Positions 53,440 through 61,809 of a stretch of DNA of 64,000 nt are shown in pieces. How positions within the stretch are numbered: the stretch's first letter is position 1; each line of letters opens with the position of its first letter. This DNA is from JBMOKU01 sp049324315 (GTDB taxonomy: Bacteria > Bacillota > Clostridia > Peptostreptococcales > Thermotaleaceae). Both the position numbers and the translations under genes were made by a program. The stretch covers positions 124,001 through 188,000 of the forward strand of contig JBMOKU010000032.1 in assembly GCA_049324315.1 (NCBI GenBank), given 5' to 3'. Under the pieces are notes generated by a model. That model had not been told where the DNA came from. It saw nothing but the letters and a program-made list of their open reading frames with translations, and did not search any database.

Positions 53440-54304
53440 ACTTCTTCGCCTCCCCTACAGCACCTTCCAAGGCTCGGATAAACAATCCCTTTATCGCTTC
53501 ACTTTTAAAAGCCATGGAGCTTCTGCCTTTTAGCCTTGCAGTGACTTCTTCACAAATGAAAGTCGCAGCATCATTTATCGTATCCTGAGTAATTTCTTTC
53601 GTTCGAAGCTGGTCTTCCAAGGGTATCTCTCTTTGTGGATATCTGCCCAATGCACCCATCCCCACGCGGATTTCCTTGATCTTCTGTGGATTCTCCAATG
53701 CTACAAAAACAGCACAAGATATCCTAGAGATAGCCAGTGCCTTTCTGAGTCCGATTTTTTCAAAGGAAAGTCCTTGATTCCCTTTCATTGTGGGGAATGA
53801 AACGGCATACAGCATTTCATTATCCCTTAGGTCCACTTTTCCTTTATCCCGATAAAAATCCTTTAATGGTATTCTCCTGTTGTTCTCACTGCTTTTGATA
53901 ACAGCCTCCGCTTCTAAAGCCAGTAGCGGTGGAACAGAGTCTGCTGCCGGGGAACCGTTGCATATATTTCCTCCAATGGTTCCGGCGTTGCGAATCTGTG
54001 GAGAACCCACGGATTTGCAGGCTTTCCAAAGCCCATTGTAATACTTACGGATTTCTTCGCAATTCACGATGTCTGTAAAGGTTGTTGCTGCTCCTATCAA
54101 AACCTCATTGACCTTTATATCTATGAACCTCAGTTCTTTCAAATTGGCGATATTCACTAAAATGCTTCCACGATTATGATGGTTTCGAATATCAATCACC
54201 AGATCCGTACCTCCGGCAATCAACTGGATATTACTTTTTTCCAGCTCCAGGATATCCAGTACTTCCTTTACTGTGGATGGTCTGATACACTTCACAATGT
54301 TCAT
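53426..54304 (-). CDS. xdhB: Xanthine dehydrogenase, FAD subunit
   Basis: The 292-residue subunit has the two glycine-rich FAD motifs of the CoxM/CutM family, LIAGGTDLVIDIRN and SPQIRNAGTIGGNICNGSPAAD, and a C-terminal domain (ETRLRGRSSMAFK-like ARLKGRSSMAFKS). It passes electrons to NAD or ferredoxin. I placed the ATG at 54304 because GGGGG lies eight bases before it; an upstream frame to 54343 has no ribosome site. It is the first gene of the operon. Confidence 0.92.
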   Translation of the reverse strand: MNIVKCIRPSTVKEVLDILELEKSNIQLIAGGTDLVIDIRNHHNRGSILVNIANLKELRFIDIKVNEVLIGAATTFTDIVNCEEIRKYYNGLWKACKSVGSPQIRNAGTIGGNICNGSPAADSVPPLLALEAEAVIKSSENNRRIPLKDFYRDKGKVDLRDNEMLYAVSFPTMKGNQGLSFEKIGLRKALAISRISCAVFVALENPQKIKEIRVGMGALGRYPQREIPLEDQLRTKEITQDTINDAATFICEEVTARLKGRSSMAFKSEAIKGLFIRALEGAVGEAKKYDPN

Positions 54305-54382
54305 ATCTTCATCCCCCTTATTGCATAAATATTTAAGTAACATTTAATAAATTGAAAATGTACTTCCTCGTCCAGGGCAACA

Positions 54383-54700
54383 CATGGGGACAGGGCCCCA
54401 GTCCGGCAAAAAACACATCGGACAGCGTACCAGTCCCCAAGTCTTGCCCTTCCTGCTCAAAGCTACGCCACGGGGACGGTCCCATCGTTTTCCCTTCGGT
54501 CCTTCGCTACGCTTCGGAAACGCTCGAACCGTCCCCATGGCTTCGCTACTTTGTAACTAACTGTAATATACTTAGTGTTATTTATACAGCAAATCAAAAG
54601 AAATCTTGGTATAGAACATGAGGATACTTCCTCAGTCACACTTGTAGGGAACGCCCCCTGTGGCGTTCCGTTTAGGTACGACAGCAGGTACAGTCCCCAA
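54383..54700. repeat. Dispersed repeats between the amidohydrolase and xdh genes
   Basis: At 54385-54447 stands a near-copy of the 14114-14176 unit (GGGACAGGGCCCCAGTCCGG). A CACGGGGACGGTCCC unit and its inverted GAACCGTCCCCATGG end at about 54465-54545, and GGGAACGCC / GGCGTTCC arms at 54647-54670 close the group. CAGCAGGTACAGTCCCC at 54682-54698 repeats 14089 onward. A 64-codon open frame here (54344-54538, minus) is a by-product and is not a gene. 54701-54738 holds only a CACGATACACGAT-type repeat. Confidence 0.8.
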
Positions 54701-54738
54701 GTCCTCTATTAACGATGCACGATCCCCGATACACGATG

Positions 54739-56076
54739 CTAAATTCTCGCCTTATCAATTTGCTGCTTCAATATCCTGTTGGCATCTTGTATCACAGCAG
54801 CTTCATTTAATGTTCTCAATTGTCGGTTATGCATAACCACATTCCCATCTATGACGGTGGTTTGTACGTCATGGGCTGAAGCGGAGTAAACCAGCTGGGC
54901 CACCACATCCACGTTTGTATGGGGTGCATTATGAATGCCGCTGAGATCAATGATGGCTATATCTGCTTTCTTTCCTATTTCAATACTGCCCAATTCGTGC
55001 TCCATGCCCATGGCCTTAGCCCCACCGATGGTAGCCAATTCAAATACTTTATGAGCAGGCATTGTCGTCGGTTCTAGAAGTCTGGCCTTCTGAATCAGAG
55101 CTGCACTTCGCATCTCAGCAAACATATCCAGGTTATTATTACAAGGAGCTCCGTCAGCAGCAATCGAAACATTGACCCCCAGCTCCAACAATTCCGGTAT
55201 CTTTGCAATGCCTGATGCCAGCTTTAGATTGGAATTAGGACAGTGGGCAACCTTTGTACCGGTGGCTGCCAGTATCTTCATTTCTTCATCATCCAGCCAT
55301 ATGCAGTGGGCCAATATCAAATGCTCTCCCGTCATACCCAGTTTGTGCAAATACACCACATTTCTCATGCCCCGGTCTTTCTCCACAAAGTCGATTTCTC
55401 CCCGATTTTCTGAAGCGTGGGTATGAACCATTACACTATATTCCTTTGCCATATCCCTTACTTTTACAAGAAGTTTTTCTGTACATGATACCACAAATCT
55501 TGGGGCAAAGGCATATTGAATTCTTCCGTTTCCTTTTTGGTGCCATTCCTTTAGCAATCTCTCGCTCTCTTTGATGGAGGCATCTGTATCTTCCATCAGG
55601 GTATCCGGCACTCCACTGCCATAATCCATCATGCATTTCCCGATATGGGCCCTGAAGCCTGTTTCCAGTACAGCATTCAAGGCCGACTCTGTGTGATTAA
55701 CAGTTTCCATATCGATGATGGCTGTGGTACCGCCTTTTATCAGTTCTGCTATCCCAAGCTTGGCGGATATATAATTGGATTCTGCCGTATGGCTTCCTTC
55801 CAACGGCCAAATTCTCTTTCTCAACCAGTCCAGTAATTCCAAATCGTCTGCCTGCCCTTTAAAAAGGGTTTGGGTTAAATGGATATGGGTCTGAATCAGG
55901 CCAGGAATAACGATCTTGTCTGCAGCATCAATCACCTCATCTGCTTTTGTAGTCAGATTCGGTGCCATCATCTTAATTCGATTTCCTTCCACCAAGATAT
56001 CTGTATGTAGAACTTCTCTCTTTTTATTCATGGTCACAACGGTACCATTTTTGATAAGTAATGTTTTCGTGCTCAT
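54739..56076 (-). CDS. Amidohydrolase, probable guanine deaminase
   Basis: The 445-residue metal-dependent hydrolase has the amidohydrolase zinc motif in QTHIHLTQTLFKGQADD, then HTHASENRGE (His ligand), LILAHCIWLDDEE and the aspartate in SIAADGAPCNNN. It belongs to the group containing guanine, 8-oxoguanine, 5-deoxyadenosine and S-adenosylhomocysteine deaminases and chlorohydrolases. In a locus with adenine deaminases, xanthine dehydrogenase and a purine permease, guanine to xanthine is the most likely reaction. A later step of ring breakdown is a less likely option. A strong AAGGAGG site precedes the ATG. Confidence 0.82.
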   Translation of the reverse strand: MSTKTLLIKNGTVVTMNKKREVLHTDILVEGNRIKMMAPNLTTKADEVIDAADKIVIPGLIQTHIHLTQTLFKGQADDLELLDWLRKRIWPLEGSHTAESNYISAKLGIAELIKGGTTAIIDMETVNHTESALNAVLETGFRAHIGKCMMDYGSGVPDTLMEDTDASIKESERLLKEWHQKGNGRIQYAFAPRFVVSCTEKLLVKVRDMAKEYSVMVHTHASENRGEIDFVEKDRGMRNVVYLHKLGMTGEHLILAHCIWLDDEEMKILAATGTKVAHCPNSNLKLASGIAKIPELLELGVNVSIAADGAPCNNNLDMFAEMRSAALIQKARLLEPTTMPAHKVFELATIGGAKAMGMEHELGSIEIGKKADIAIIDLSGIHNAPHTNVDVVAQLVYSASAHDVQTTVIDGNVVMHNRQLRTLNEAAVIQDANRILKQQIDKARI

Positions 56077-56159
56077 GATAAATCCTCCTTGTTTTTATAT
56101 GCAAATCGATCATTAATAGAAATACTTCTTCTATTGATCATCGTTCAACATATATAGAT

Positions 56160-56185
56160 AGCCCTATCCCTATAGGGATAGGGCT
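56160..56185. terminator. Perfect hairpin between permease and amidohydrolase genes
   Basis: AGCCCTATCCCTA and its exact reverse complement form a 26-base palindrome, 26 bases past the leftward permease stop. Without a T-tract it is a weak terminator or an RNA-processing/stability hairpin that could set the level of the downstream gene. Confidence 0.5.
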
Positions 56186-56211
56186 TGAAATATACGCTTT
56201 ATGTCTAATGA

Positions 56212-57537
56212 TTAGTGCAGGATGAACTTAAGTACAAAAAGTACCGCCAGTATATACATCACATAGGATACGTCTTTCATCTTGCCTGTTAATGTCTTAA
56301 GTATTACATATGCAAGAACACCAAATACAATACCTTCTGCAATACTATAGGTTAAAGGCATCATGATGATGGTTAAGAAAGCAGGAATAGATTCTGTGTA
56401 ATCATCCAAGTTGATTTTCATAATTGGCGACATCATGAATAATCCTACAAGAATTAGCGCCGGTGCTGTAGCTGCACCAGGTACGATAGTTAAAATGGGT
56501 GAGAAGAACAATGCAAGGAAGAATAGTCCTGCTGTTGTTAATGCTGTTAAACCGGTTCTTCCGCCTTCTGCAACCCCTGCTGCACTTTCTACATATGTAG
56601 TAACAGTACTGGTTCCCAACATAGCTCCGCAAGTAGTACCTACAGCATCTGCAAACAATGCTTGCTTCGCTTTTGGAAGCTTGCCTTCATGATCCAGCAT
56701 GTCGGCTTTAGAAGCAACCCCTACCAATGTGCCAAGAGTATCGAAAAGGTCAACAAAAAGGAAGGTAAACATAATCACTAGCATATCAAAAGACATGATT
56801 CTTGAAAAGTCAAATTGGAACAAAATTGGCTTTAGTGACGGCGGAGCACTGATAAAGCCTGTGGGCATCGGCGTTACGCCCATGGGGATTCCGATGACGG
56901 TTGTCAATAAAATACCAATCAAAAGAGCTCCCTTTATGTTTTTTGCTAAAAGTACGCCTGTTATGATCAAACCTATGATTGCTAATAGTACGGAAGGACT
57001 TGACATATCTCCCAATGTTACCTTTGTAGCTTCACTGGCTGCAACAATACCTGCATTAGACAATCCAATAAAAGCAATAAACAAACCAATACCTACACTT
57101 ACTGCGTGTTTGATATTGATTGGCATACAGTTAATAATTGCCTCGCGTACATTTAAGAAGGTCAAAAGGATAAAAATAATCCCTTCAATCAATACCGCTG
57201 TCAAAGCAAACTGCCATGAATAACCCATGCCTAGTACAACGGTAAATGCAAAGAATGCATTTAATCCCATACCGGGAGCCAGAGCAAATGGATAGTTTGC
57301 ATAGAGTGCCATAATCAATGTAGCAATTACGGAAGCCAAGCAAGTAGCTGTAAATAATGCACCCACATCCATACCTGTTGCGCTTAAAATCCCTGGGTTT
57401 ACGATGATAATGTAGGCCATGGTCATAAAAGTTGTGATACCCGCCATGATTTCAGTCTTCACATCGGTTTTATGCTCTTTCAGCTTAAAAGTTTTCTCTA
57501 GAAAGCCTGAATTTTGAGCGTTTGCCTGAGTACTCAT
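56212..57537 (-). CDS. NCS2 (AzgA/PbuG-type) purine permease
   Basis: The 441-residue membrane protein has about twelve to fourteen helices and the AzgA-type signature: KTEIMAGITTFMTMAYIIIVNPGILSATGMD, LAPGMGLNAFFAF and FLFVDLFDTLGTLVGVASKADM. Members of the AzgA/PbuG branch carry adenine, guanine or hypoxanthine by H+ symport. The location between two deaminases makes it the importer for the purine genes. A purine-rich AAGGGGG site lies ahead of the ATG at 57537. No purine riboswitch could be found in its leader. Confidence 0.92.
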   Translation of the reverse strand: MSTQANAQNSGFLEKTFKLKEHKTDVKTEIMAGITTFMTMAYIIIVNPGILSATGMDVGALFTATCLASVIATLIMALYANYPFALAPGMGLNAFFAFTVVLGMGYSWQFALTAVLIEGIIFILLTFLNVREAIINCMPINIKHAVSVGIGLFIAFIGLSNAGIVAASEATKVTLGDMSSPSVLLAIIGLIITGVLLAKNIKGALLIGILLTTVIGIPMGVTPMPTGFISAPPSLKPILFQFDFSRIMSFDMLVIMFTFLFVDLFDTLGTLVGVASKADMLDHEGKLPKAKQALFADAVGTTCGAMLGTSTVTTYVESAAGVAEGGRTGLTALTTAGLFFLALFFSPILTIVPGAATAPALILVGLFMMSPIMKINLDDYTESIPAFLTIIMMPLTYSIAEGIVFGVLAYVILKTLTGKMKDVSYVMYILAVLFVLKFILH

Positions 57538-57836
57538 TCATTTTACCCCCTTAAAATTTAGTTAAATTAATAAACCAGCCTCTGCCCTCCTTTTCATTAA
57601 TATGTGACAGTAACGTTTTATTATCTTTACACATCTTTACTTGCGAAAGATTAGATTACTGTCTGGTTAGAAGTTAGACGTTTTGGGGTTGGACTCATAT
57701 GTATCAAACTACAGAGATTGACATGCACGCCTCTAGCTTCTAACCTCTAACGTTTAACACTATGAATGATATAACAGATGGACAAAAGCTTACGCCTTTT
57801 GGTTTACAGCTTTTGCCCTAAGATGAATGTTAGTAC
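57538..57836. other. Gap between ade2 and the permease: GTTAG/CTAAC repeats and a weak hairpin
   Basis: No gene is seen. The stretch includes GGTTAGAAGTTAGACG (about 57662-57680) and the inverted CTTCTAACCTCTAACG (about 57738-57753), related to the unit at 37544-37640. A weak CAAAAGC/GCTTTTG hairpin (57782-57815) could end the ade2 transcript. I looked for the conserved loops of a purine riboswitch here and did not see them. Confidence 0.5.
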
Positions 57837-59645
57837 TTACTTTACCGCAGATAAGACTTTAAAGTTATTCACATCGATCAATCCTTTATCCGTGATTTTC
57901 CACTTAGGACTTGTCGATAATGCCAAGAAAGATAAATGCATAAAGGGTGCATGGACGGTCCCGCCCAGATCCTTTCTCACGGTTTCCTCCAGCTCCGCAA
58001 TTCGCTGGCTTACTTCAGAGCCTGTAAGTTCGTCGGTAATGAGTCCACCCACCGGCAGCCTTAAATCCTTGATTACTCTGCCATTTTTTGTGATGGCAAT
58101 GCCTCCACCCATTTCAATCACCTGGTTAACGGCAGCCACCATATCCTTCGTATTGGTACCTACCACAATAATATTGTGGGTATCATGGGCAACGCTTTCG
58201 GCAAAAGCACCGGATTTTAAGCCAAAGCCTTGAACAAATGCTTTTCCAATGCCGCCATTTCTCCCATATCGCTCAATACAAGCAATCTCTAATATATCTC
58301 TATGAAGGTCCGATGACACACTGCCATTTTGTACCCTCATTTCATATTCATAAGATTCTGATAAATTTTGATCTGGAATTAGTCCGATACACCTTACGAC
58401 AGCAGCGCTTCCTTCTGCTTTGATCGCCAGATCTTCTTCCACCAAAGGCTTTCTTTTTACCGATTGCTTCACCGCATCCGGATAGGTATAGGCAGGTATA
58501 TCCAGCAGCAGCTTTCCATTGACAGCAGCCAGCTTTCCTTCTAGAAAAACACCCTCAACCTTCATGCTCTTTAAGTCACTGATGATTGCAATATCTGCCA
58601 GTTTTGCAGGAGCGAGGCATCCTCTGTCAGACAACCCAAAATAAGTAGCTGGGTTAATGGTTACCATCTGTATTGCCTCCACAGGGTCTACCCCTTGGGC
58701 AATGGTTCTTTTTACGATTTCATTCATATGTCCCAGCTTTTCCAAATCTTCAGCTACCATATCGTCTGTTGCCAAAATACAGCGCCGAGAATCCAAGCCT
58801 TCTTCCGTCACTGCACGGATGCATTCTGCCATATTTTTTTGTGTAGAGCCTTCCCGCATGAAAACATATACCCCTTGTCTCAGCTTTTCTACACATTCTT
58901 CCTTCGTCGTGGTTTCATGGCAGGAACACTTTCCTCCCGTGGCCACAATATGAGCAGCCAGTTCTTTACCAAACAGCTCCGGTGCATTTCCATCTACTAC
59001 TTTTCCAATACTGGTGGCATAGATGGTGGATGCAACTAAATCCGTAATAATTTCCGGCGTATTTCTATATACATGTTTCGCATTGCTAAATCCTTGGAGT
59101 TCTCCGATACCAATGACATTCGGATAGTTAAGAATCTCTTCCATATCCTTGGATGTTATATCCACCCCGGCGGTTTCCAAGCTTGGACAATCCGGTGTTA
59201 GGGCCGGAACTACCAGATGGACATGATTTGGCACGACACCGGCTTCTTCTGCCATGGCTTTGATGCCAACAGCGCCCAGTGCATTTCCAATTTCATGGGG
59301 ATCTGCCACCAAGGTTGTCGTACCGGAAGGTATGGAAAGTCTGGAAAACTCCGATATTGTCAGCATACTGCTCTCGAAGTGCATATGGGAGTCAATAAAC
59401 CCTGGAGAAATATATTTTCCTTCTACATCAATAATCATGGTATCTTCACCAATTAAATCCGATGCATCTCCGACCATCAAAATATATTTCCCTTTGATTG
59501 CAACATCCGCAATATAAGCTTCCCTCGTCAGTACGTTGATCACATTCCCTCCGCGCAATACATAATCCGCAAAGACTTTATCCCCCATGAGTACATCAAT
59601 CAACTCTCGATATTCTATTGCTTTTTTAATTCCGGAAACCTTCAA
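57837..59645 (-). CDS. ade: Adenine-deaminase-family amidohydrolase (second copy)
   Basis: The 602-residue protein is of the Ade family: SPGFIDSHMHFESSMLTISEFSRLSIPSGTTTLVADPHEIGNALG, GIGELQGFSN, and ILATDDMVAEDLEKLGHMNE. The C-terminal GGGIAITKNGRVIKDLRLPVGGL is conserved. It starts on TTG at 59645, eight bases after GGAGGG; the nearby ATG is out of frame. It is directly beside the BMC pentamer gene (27-base gap) and so belongs to the shell operon. It may be a true adenine deaminase or a paralogue specialised for another purine-ring hydrolysis, such as xanthine opening, which is inference. Confidence 0.82.
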   Translation of the reverse strand: MKVSGIKKAIEYRELIDVLMGDKVFADYVLRGGNVINVLTREAYIADVAIKGKYILMVGDASDLIGEDTMIIDVEGKYISPGFIDSHMHFESSMLTISEFSRLSIPSGTTTLVADPHEIGNALGAVGIKAMAEEAGVVPNHVHLVVPALTPDCPSLETAGVDITSKDMEEILNYPNVIGIGELQGFSNAKHVYRNTPEIITDLVASTIYATSIGKVVDGNAPELFGKELAAHIVATGGKCSCHETTTKEECVEKLRQGVYVFMREGSTQKNMAECIRAVTEEGLDSRRCILATDDMVAEDLEKLGHMNEIVKRTIAQGVDPVEAIQMVTINPATYFGLSDRGCLAPAKLADIAIISDLKSMKVEGVFLEGKLAAVNGKLLLDIPAYTYPDAVKQSVKRKPLVEEDLAIKAEGSAAVVRCIGLIPDQNLSESYEYEMRVQNGSVSSDLHRDILEIACIERYGRNGGIGKAFVQGFGLKSGAFAESVAHDTHNIIVVGTNTKDMVAAVNQVIEMGGGIAITKNGRVIKDLRLPVGGLITDELTGSEVSQRIAELEETVRKDLGGTVHAPFMHLSFLALSTSPKWKITDKGLIDVNNFKVLSAVK

Positions 59646-59671
59646 CCATTATTCCCTCCTTTCCCTGATTA

Positions 59672-59962
59672 TTACTCCTTTTTATTCAGCAGTTCTTCAT
59701 ATACATCGATGTTATCAACTATTGCTATAATGGCTGCATCTATGGGAGACTGAGGCTTGTCAGCAGCATATCTTGCCGATGTCCCCGTGGTAAACAGGAC
59801 GATCTCTCCAATCCCTGCACCAACTGTGTCAACGGCAATCAGTGCGTCACCTGCAGGATCCTTATTATAGTCCAGTTCCTGGGTAAGCATAAGCTTATGA
59901 CCCACCAATCTCTCGTCTTTTCGTGTTGCTACAACCGTTCCTATGATTTTTCCAATTTTCAT
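59672..59962 (-). CDS. BMC pentamer (vertex) shell protein, EutN/CcmL family
   Basis: The 96-residue protein has the EutN/CcmL/PduN pattern: MKIGKIIGTVVATRKDERLVGHKLMLTQ, GDALIAVDTVGAGIGEIVLFTTG and a C-terminal IVDNIDV. Pentamers cap the twelve vertices of the polyhedral shell. It is placed between the flavoprotein gene and ade2. It shows there must be a complete closed shell, as hexamer genes are present too. Confidence 0.95.
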   Translation of the reverse strand: MKIGKIIGTVVATRKDERLVGHKLMLTQELDYNKDPAGDALIAVDTVGAGIGEIVLFTTGTSARYAADKPQSPIDAAIIAIVDNIDVYEELLNKKE

Positions 59963-59987
59963 AAGCTTTCTCCTCTCTATATGGAGA

Positions 59988-60803
59988 TTAACGCCGAATC
60001 AGCGCGATTCCTTTTTCTCTGGCTTTGTCTCGAGCTAAAGGAGTAATAATACAATTTTTCTGCAGATACAACTGATTTGTTTTGCCAACAAGCTGTAAAA
60101 TGTCCTTTTCTGTAATCACTTTTTTCCCACTGTTTCTTTCATTTTGATTATCTGATGGATCAACGGAAATAGTTTGGCTCTCTCCTTTTTTTGAATCCTG
60201 CAGTATCTTGCTCAAAGCCGTATAATAATTGATATCGTCTAAGAAGCAAACATCCATCTTTTTTAGATGTTCGATTGTTTCTTCTACCATACCTGCCAGG
60301 ACACCATTGTTTGCAGCTTTTCCATGCCTCCGTCTGAGATTATCAGGGTCTACGACCACGGTTTTTCCCAGCCAGAGAAATTCCCAAATCAAGCCGGACT
60401 CAGCCTCATCATGGATGCCCGCTCTTAGTTTGGCTCCGGTATTTTGGGAAAGCAAAGGACAAAACAGCAGGTCTGTCTTTTCACAAAGACTCTGCCATTG
60501 TTTTTTTTCATCTTCTGCGTATGTTACCTTTGCGTATAGAATTCTTTTCAACTGCTCCTTGTTGATTTCCCGCTCAAAATCCCGGGTCAGCACGAGGTAA
60601 AGCTCATATCCGTATCTTTTCAAGGTCTTCAGCTGTTTGATCCGTTCTTCCGTAAAAGCACGTGGATCAGACAAAACGATGAGGATATTGGCTTTTCTGT
60701 GATCATGCTTTTTCTCTGCATCTTGCTGTCCGATAGTTCCTTCCTTTGCAACCCTGTGGGTAATCCCTTTCAGAATTTCTTGTACAAGAAGGTTATTGTC
60801 CAT
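59988..60803 (-). CDS. BMC-associated flavoprotein
   Basis: The 271-residue protein has the flavoprotein fold of the PPCDC/UbiX superfamily (KANILIVLSDPRAFTEERIKQ, DLLFCPLLSQNTGAKLRAGI, EFLWLGKTVVVDPDN) seen in some BMC loci of unknown role. The C-terminus (227-271) has KKVITEKDIL and ITPLARDKAREKGI, a tail type also known from EutT/EutQ-like BMC proteins, maybe used for targeting. I placed the start at 60803, six bases after AAGGAGTG. The role is unknown; redox support for an enclosed enzyme, or prenyl-flavin handling for UbiD, are guesses. Confidence 0.75.
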   Translation of the reverse strand: MDNNLLVQEILKGITHRVAKEGTIGQQDAEKKHDHRKANILIVLSDPRAFTEERIKQLKTLKRYGYELYLVLTRDFEREINKEQLKRILYAKVTYAEDEKKQWQSLCEKTDLLFCPLLSQNTGAKLRAGIHDEAESGLIWEFLWLGKTVVVDPDNLRRRHGKAANNGVLAGMVEETIEHLKKMDVCFLDDINYYTALSKILQDSKKGESQTISVDPSDNQNERNSGKKVITEKDILQLVGKTNQLYLQKNCIITPLARDKAREKGIALIRR

Positions 60804-60839
60804 GGTAACACTCCTTGCTGTGGATTGATTATACGTATC

Positions 60840-61056
60840 CAATGCTAAAGTTTGACAAATAAAGAAAGTCTTATGCTAAATAAGTTTTCGATTTCATACT
60901 TCGATATGCGATGCACGATACACGATACACGGAAAAGACCCTAAAGATTGGCCCCGATATCGAACAACGCGAACCGCGAACCGAGCGCTATTCTTTACAT
61001 TTTCTAAAGCAACTAACTTTGACTCTACAGGTCAAATTTTAGCACTAATCTATCCT
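60840..61056. other. Gap within the shell operon with CACGATACACGAT repeat
   Basis: No gene is seen. GCGATGCACGATACACGATACACGG (about 60908-60932) is a tandem-like motif related to the one at 54712-54738. CGAACCGCGAACCGAGCGC follows. It lies between the hexamer and flavoprotein genes and may mark a break into two transcripts. Confidence 0.55.
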
Positions 61057-61332
61057 TTATTCACTCTTCAAAATTACTCGTTCCACTTCACTGTGCGGTC
61101 TTGGAATTACATGTACAGAATGAAGCTCTCCGACAGACCTTGCAGCTTCTGCACCGGCTTCTGTTGCAGCCTTTACGGCGCCTACATCACCTCTGACCAT
61201 AACGGTTACAAGGCCGAATCCTATTTTTTCATATCCTACTAAGGTTACATTTGCAGCCTTAACCATGGCATCCGCTGCCTCAACTGCTCCAACTAAGCCT
61301 TTTGTTTCGATCATACCTAATGCTTGACTCAT
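61057..61332 (-). CDS. BMC hexamer shell protein (PduA/EutM-like)
   Basis: The 91-residue single-domain BMC-H protein opens MSQALGMIETKGLVGAVEAADAM, has the KIGFGLVTVMVRGDVGAVKAATEAG core and HVIPRPHSEVERVI. It is very close to PduA/EutM in pattern. The pore loop reads KIGFG, where the canonical form has KIGSG: Phe39 replaces a small polar residue that lines the pore. This may narrow or make hydrophobic the channel. AAGGAGG precedes the ATG. Confidence 0.96.
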   Translation of the reverse strand: MSQALGMIETKGLVGAVEAADAMVKAANVTLVGYEKIGFGLVTVMVRGDVGAVKAATEAGAEAARSVGELHSVHVIPRPHSEVERVILKSE

Positions 61333-61350
61333 AATAATTCCTCCTTATAT

Positions 61351-61731
61351 TTATTGTTTTTCTTCAACATGCTCAGACATTTTCTTTCCCCTGCTGTCTA
61401 TCTTTTTCTCATCAGTTTTTTCATCCTGCTGTTTTAAGTTTTGGCTGAATCGTTTGATCAATTCATCCACATCTTCATGGGGTCTTGGAATCACACGGTG
61501 AGATAACACCTTGCCCACCCTTTCTGCTGCTGTGACTCCTGCGTCGACAGCCGCTTGTACTGCAGCCACTTCACCGACAATTTGCACCGTCACACTAATG
61601 GACTTTCCGGCGCCAATGACCTTTTCATACCCTACTAAGGTCACATCCGCTGCTTTGCAGGCTGCATCCAGAGCAGTAATCGCTGAGCCCAATCCGATTG
61701 CCTCTATCAAGCCTAATGCTGCACCTCTCAT
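61351..61731 (-). CDS. BMC hexamer shell protein with C-terminal extension
   Basis: The 126-residue BMC-H protein opens MRGAALGLIEAIGLGSAITALDAACKAADV and has VIPRPHEDVDEL. It differs from PduA: the pore loop is VIGAGKSISVTVQIVG, two residues longer than usual, and a charged tail (residues about 92-126: lysine, glutamate and aspartate rich) follows. Such tails can face the lumen or bind cargo. A GGAGGTG site is present. It lies between the PduA-like gene and the unknown protein gene. Confidence 0.94.
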   Translation of the reverse strand: MRGAALGLIEAIGLGSAITALDAACKAADVTLVGYEKVIGAGKSISVTVQIVGEVAAVQAAVDAGVTAAERVGKVLSHRVIPRPHEDVDELIKRFSQNLKQQDEKTDEKKIDSRGKKMSEHVEEKQ

Positions 61732-61809
61732 TTTACACCTCCAACCAATCCGTTTTGGTGGTTTTCATTATGTATCTGGTATTTTTTCATTGGAAGATGA
61801 TTCCTATTG

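Noticed and set aside
54344..54538. 64-codon open frame on the minus strand
   Set aside because: It runs through the dispersed repeats, its protein is low-complexity and basic, and it has no ribosome site. The same holds for the frame at 13988-14203.
57538..57836. Purine riboswitch ahead of the permease gene
   Set aside because: The conserved loop and junction segments of that riboswitch are not found on the minus strand here, nor ahead of the ade or xdh genes.
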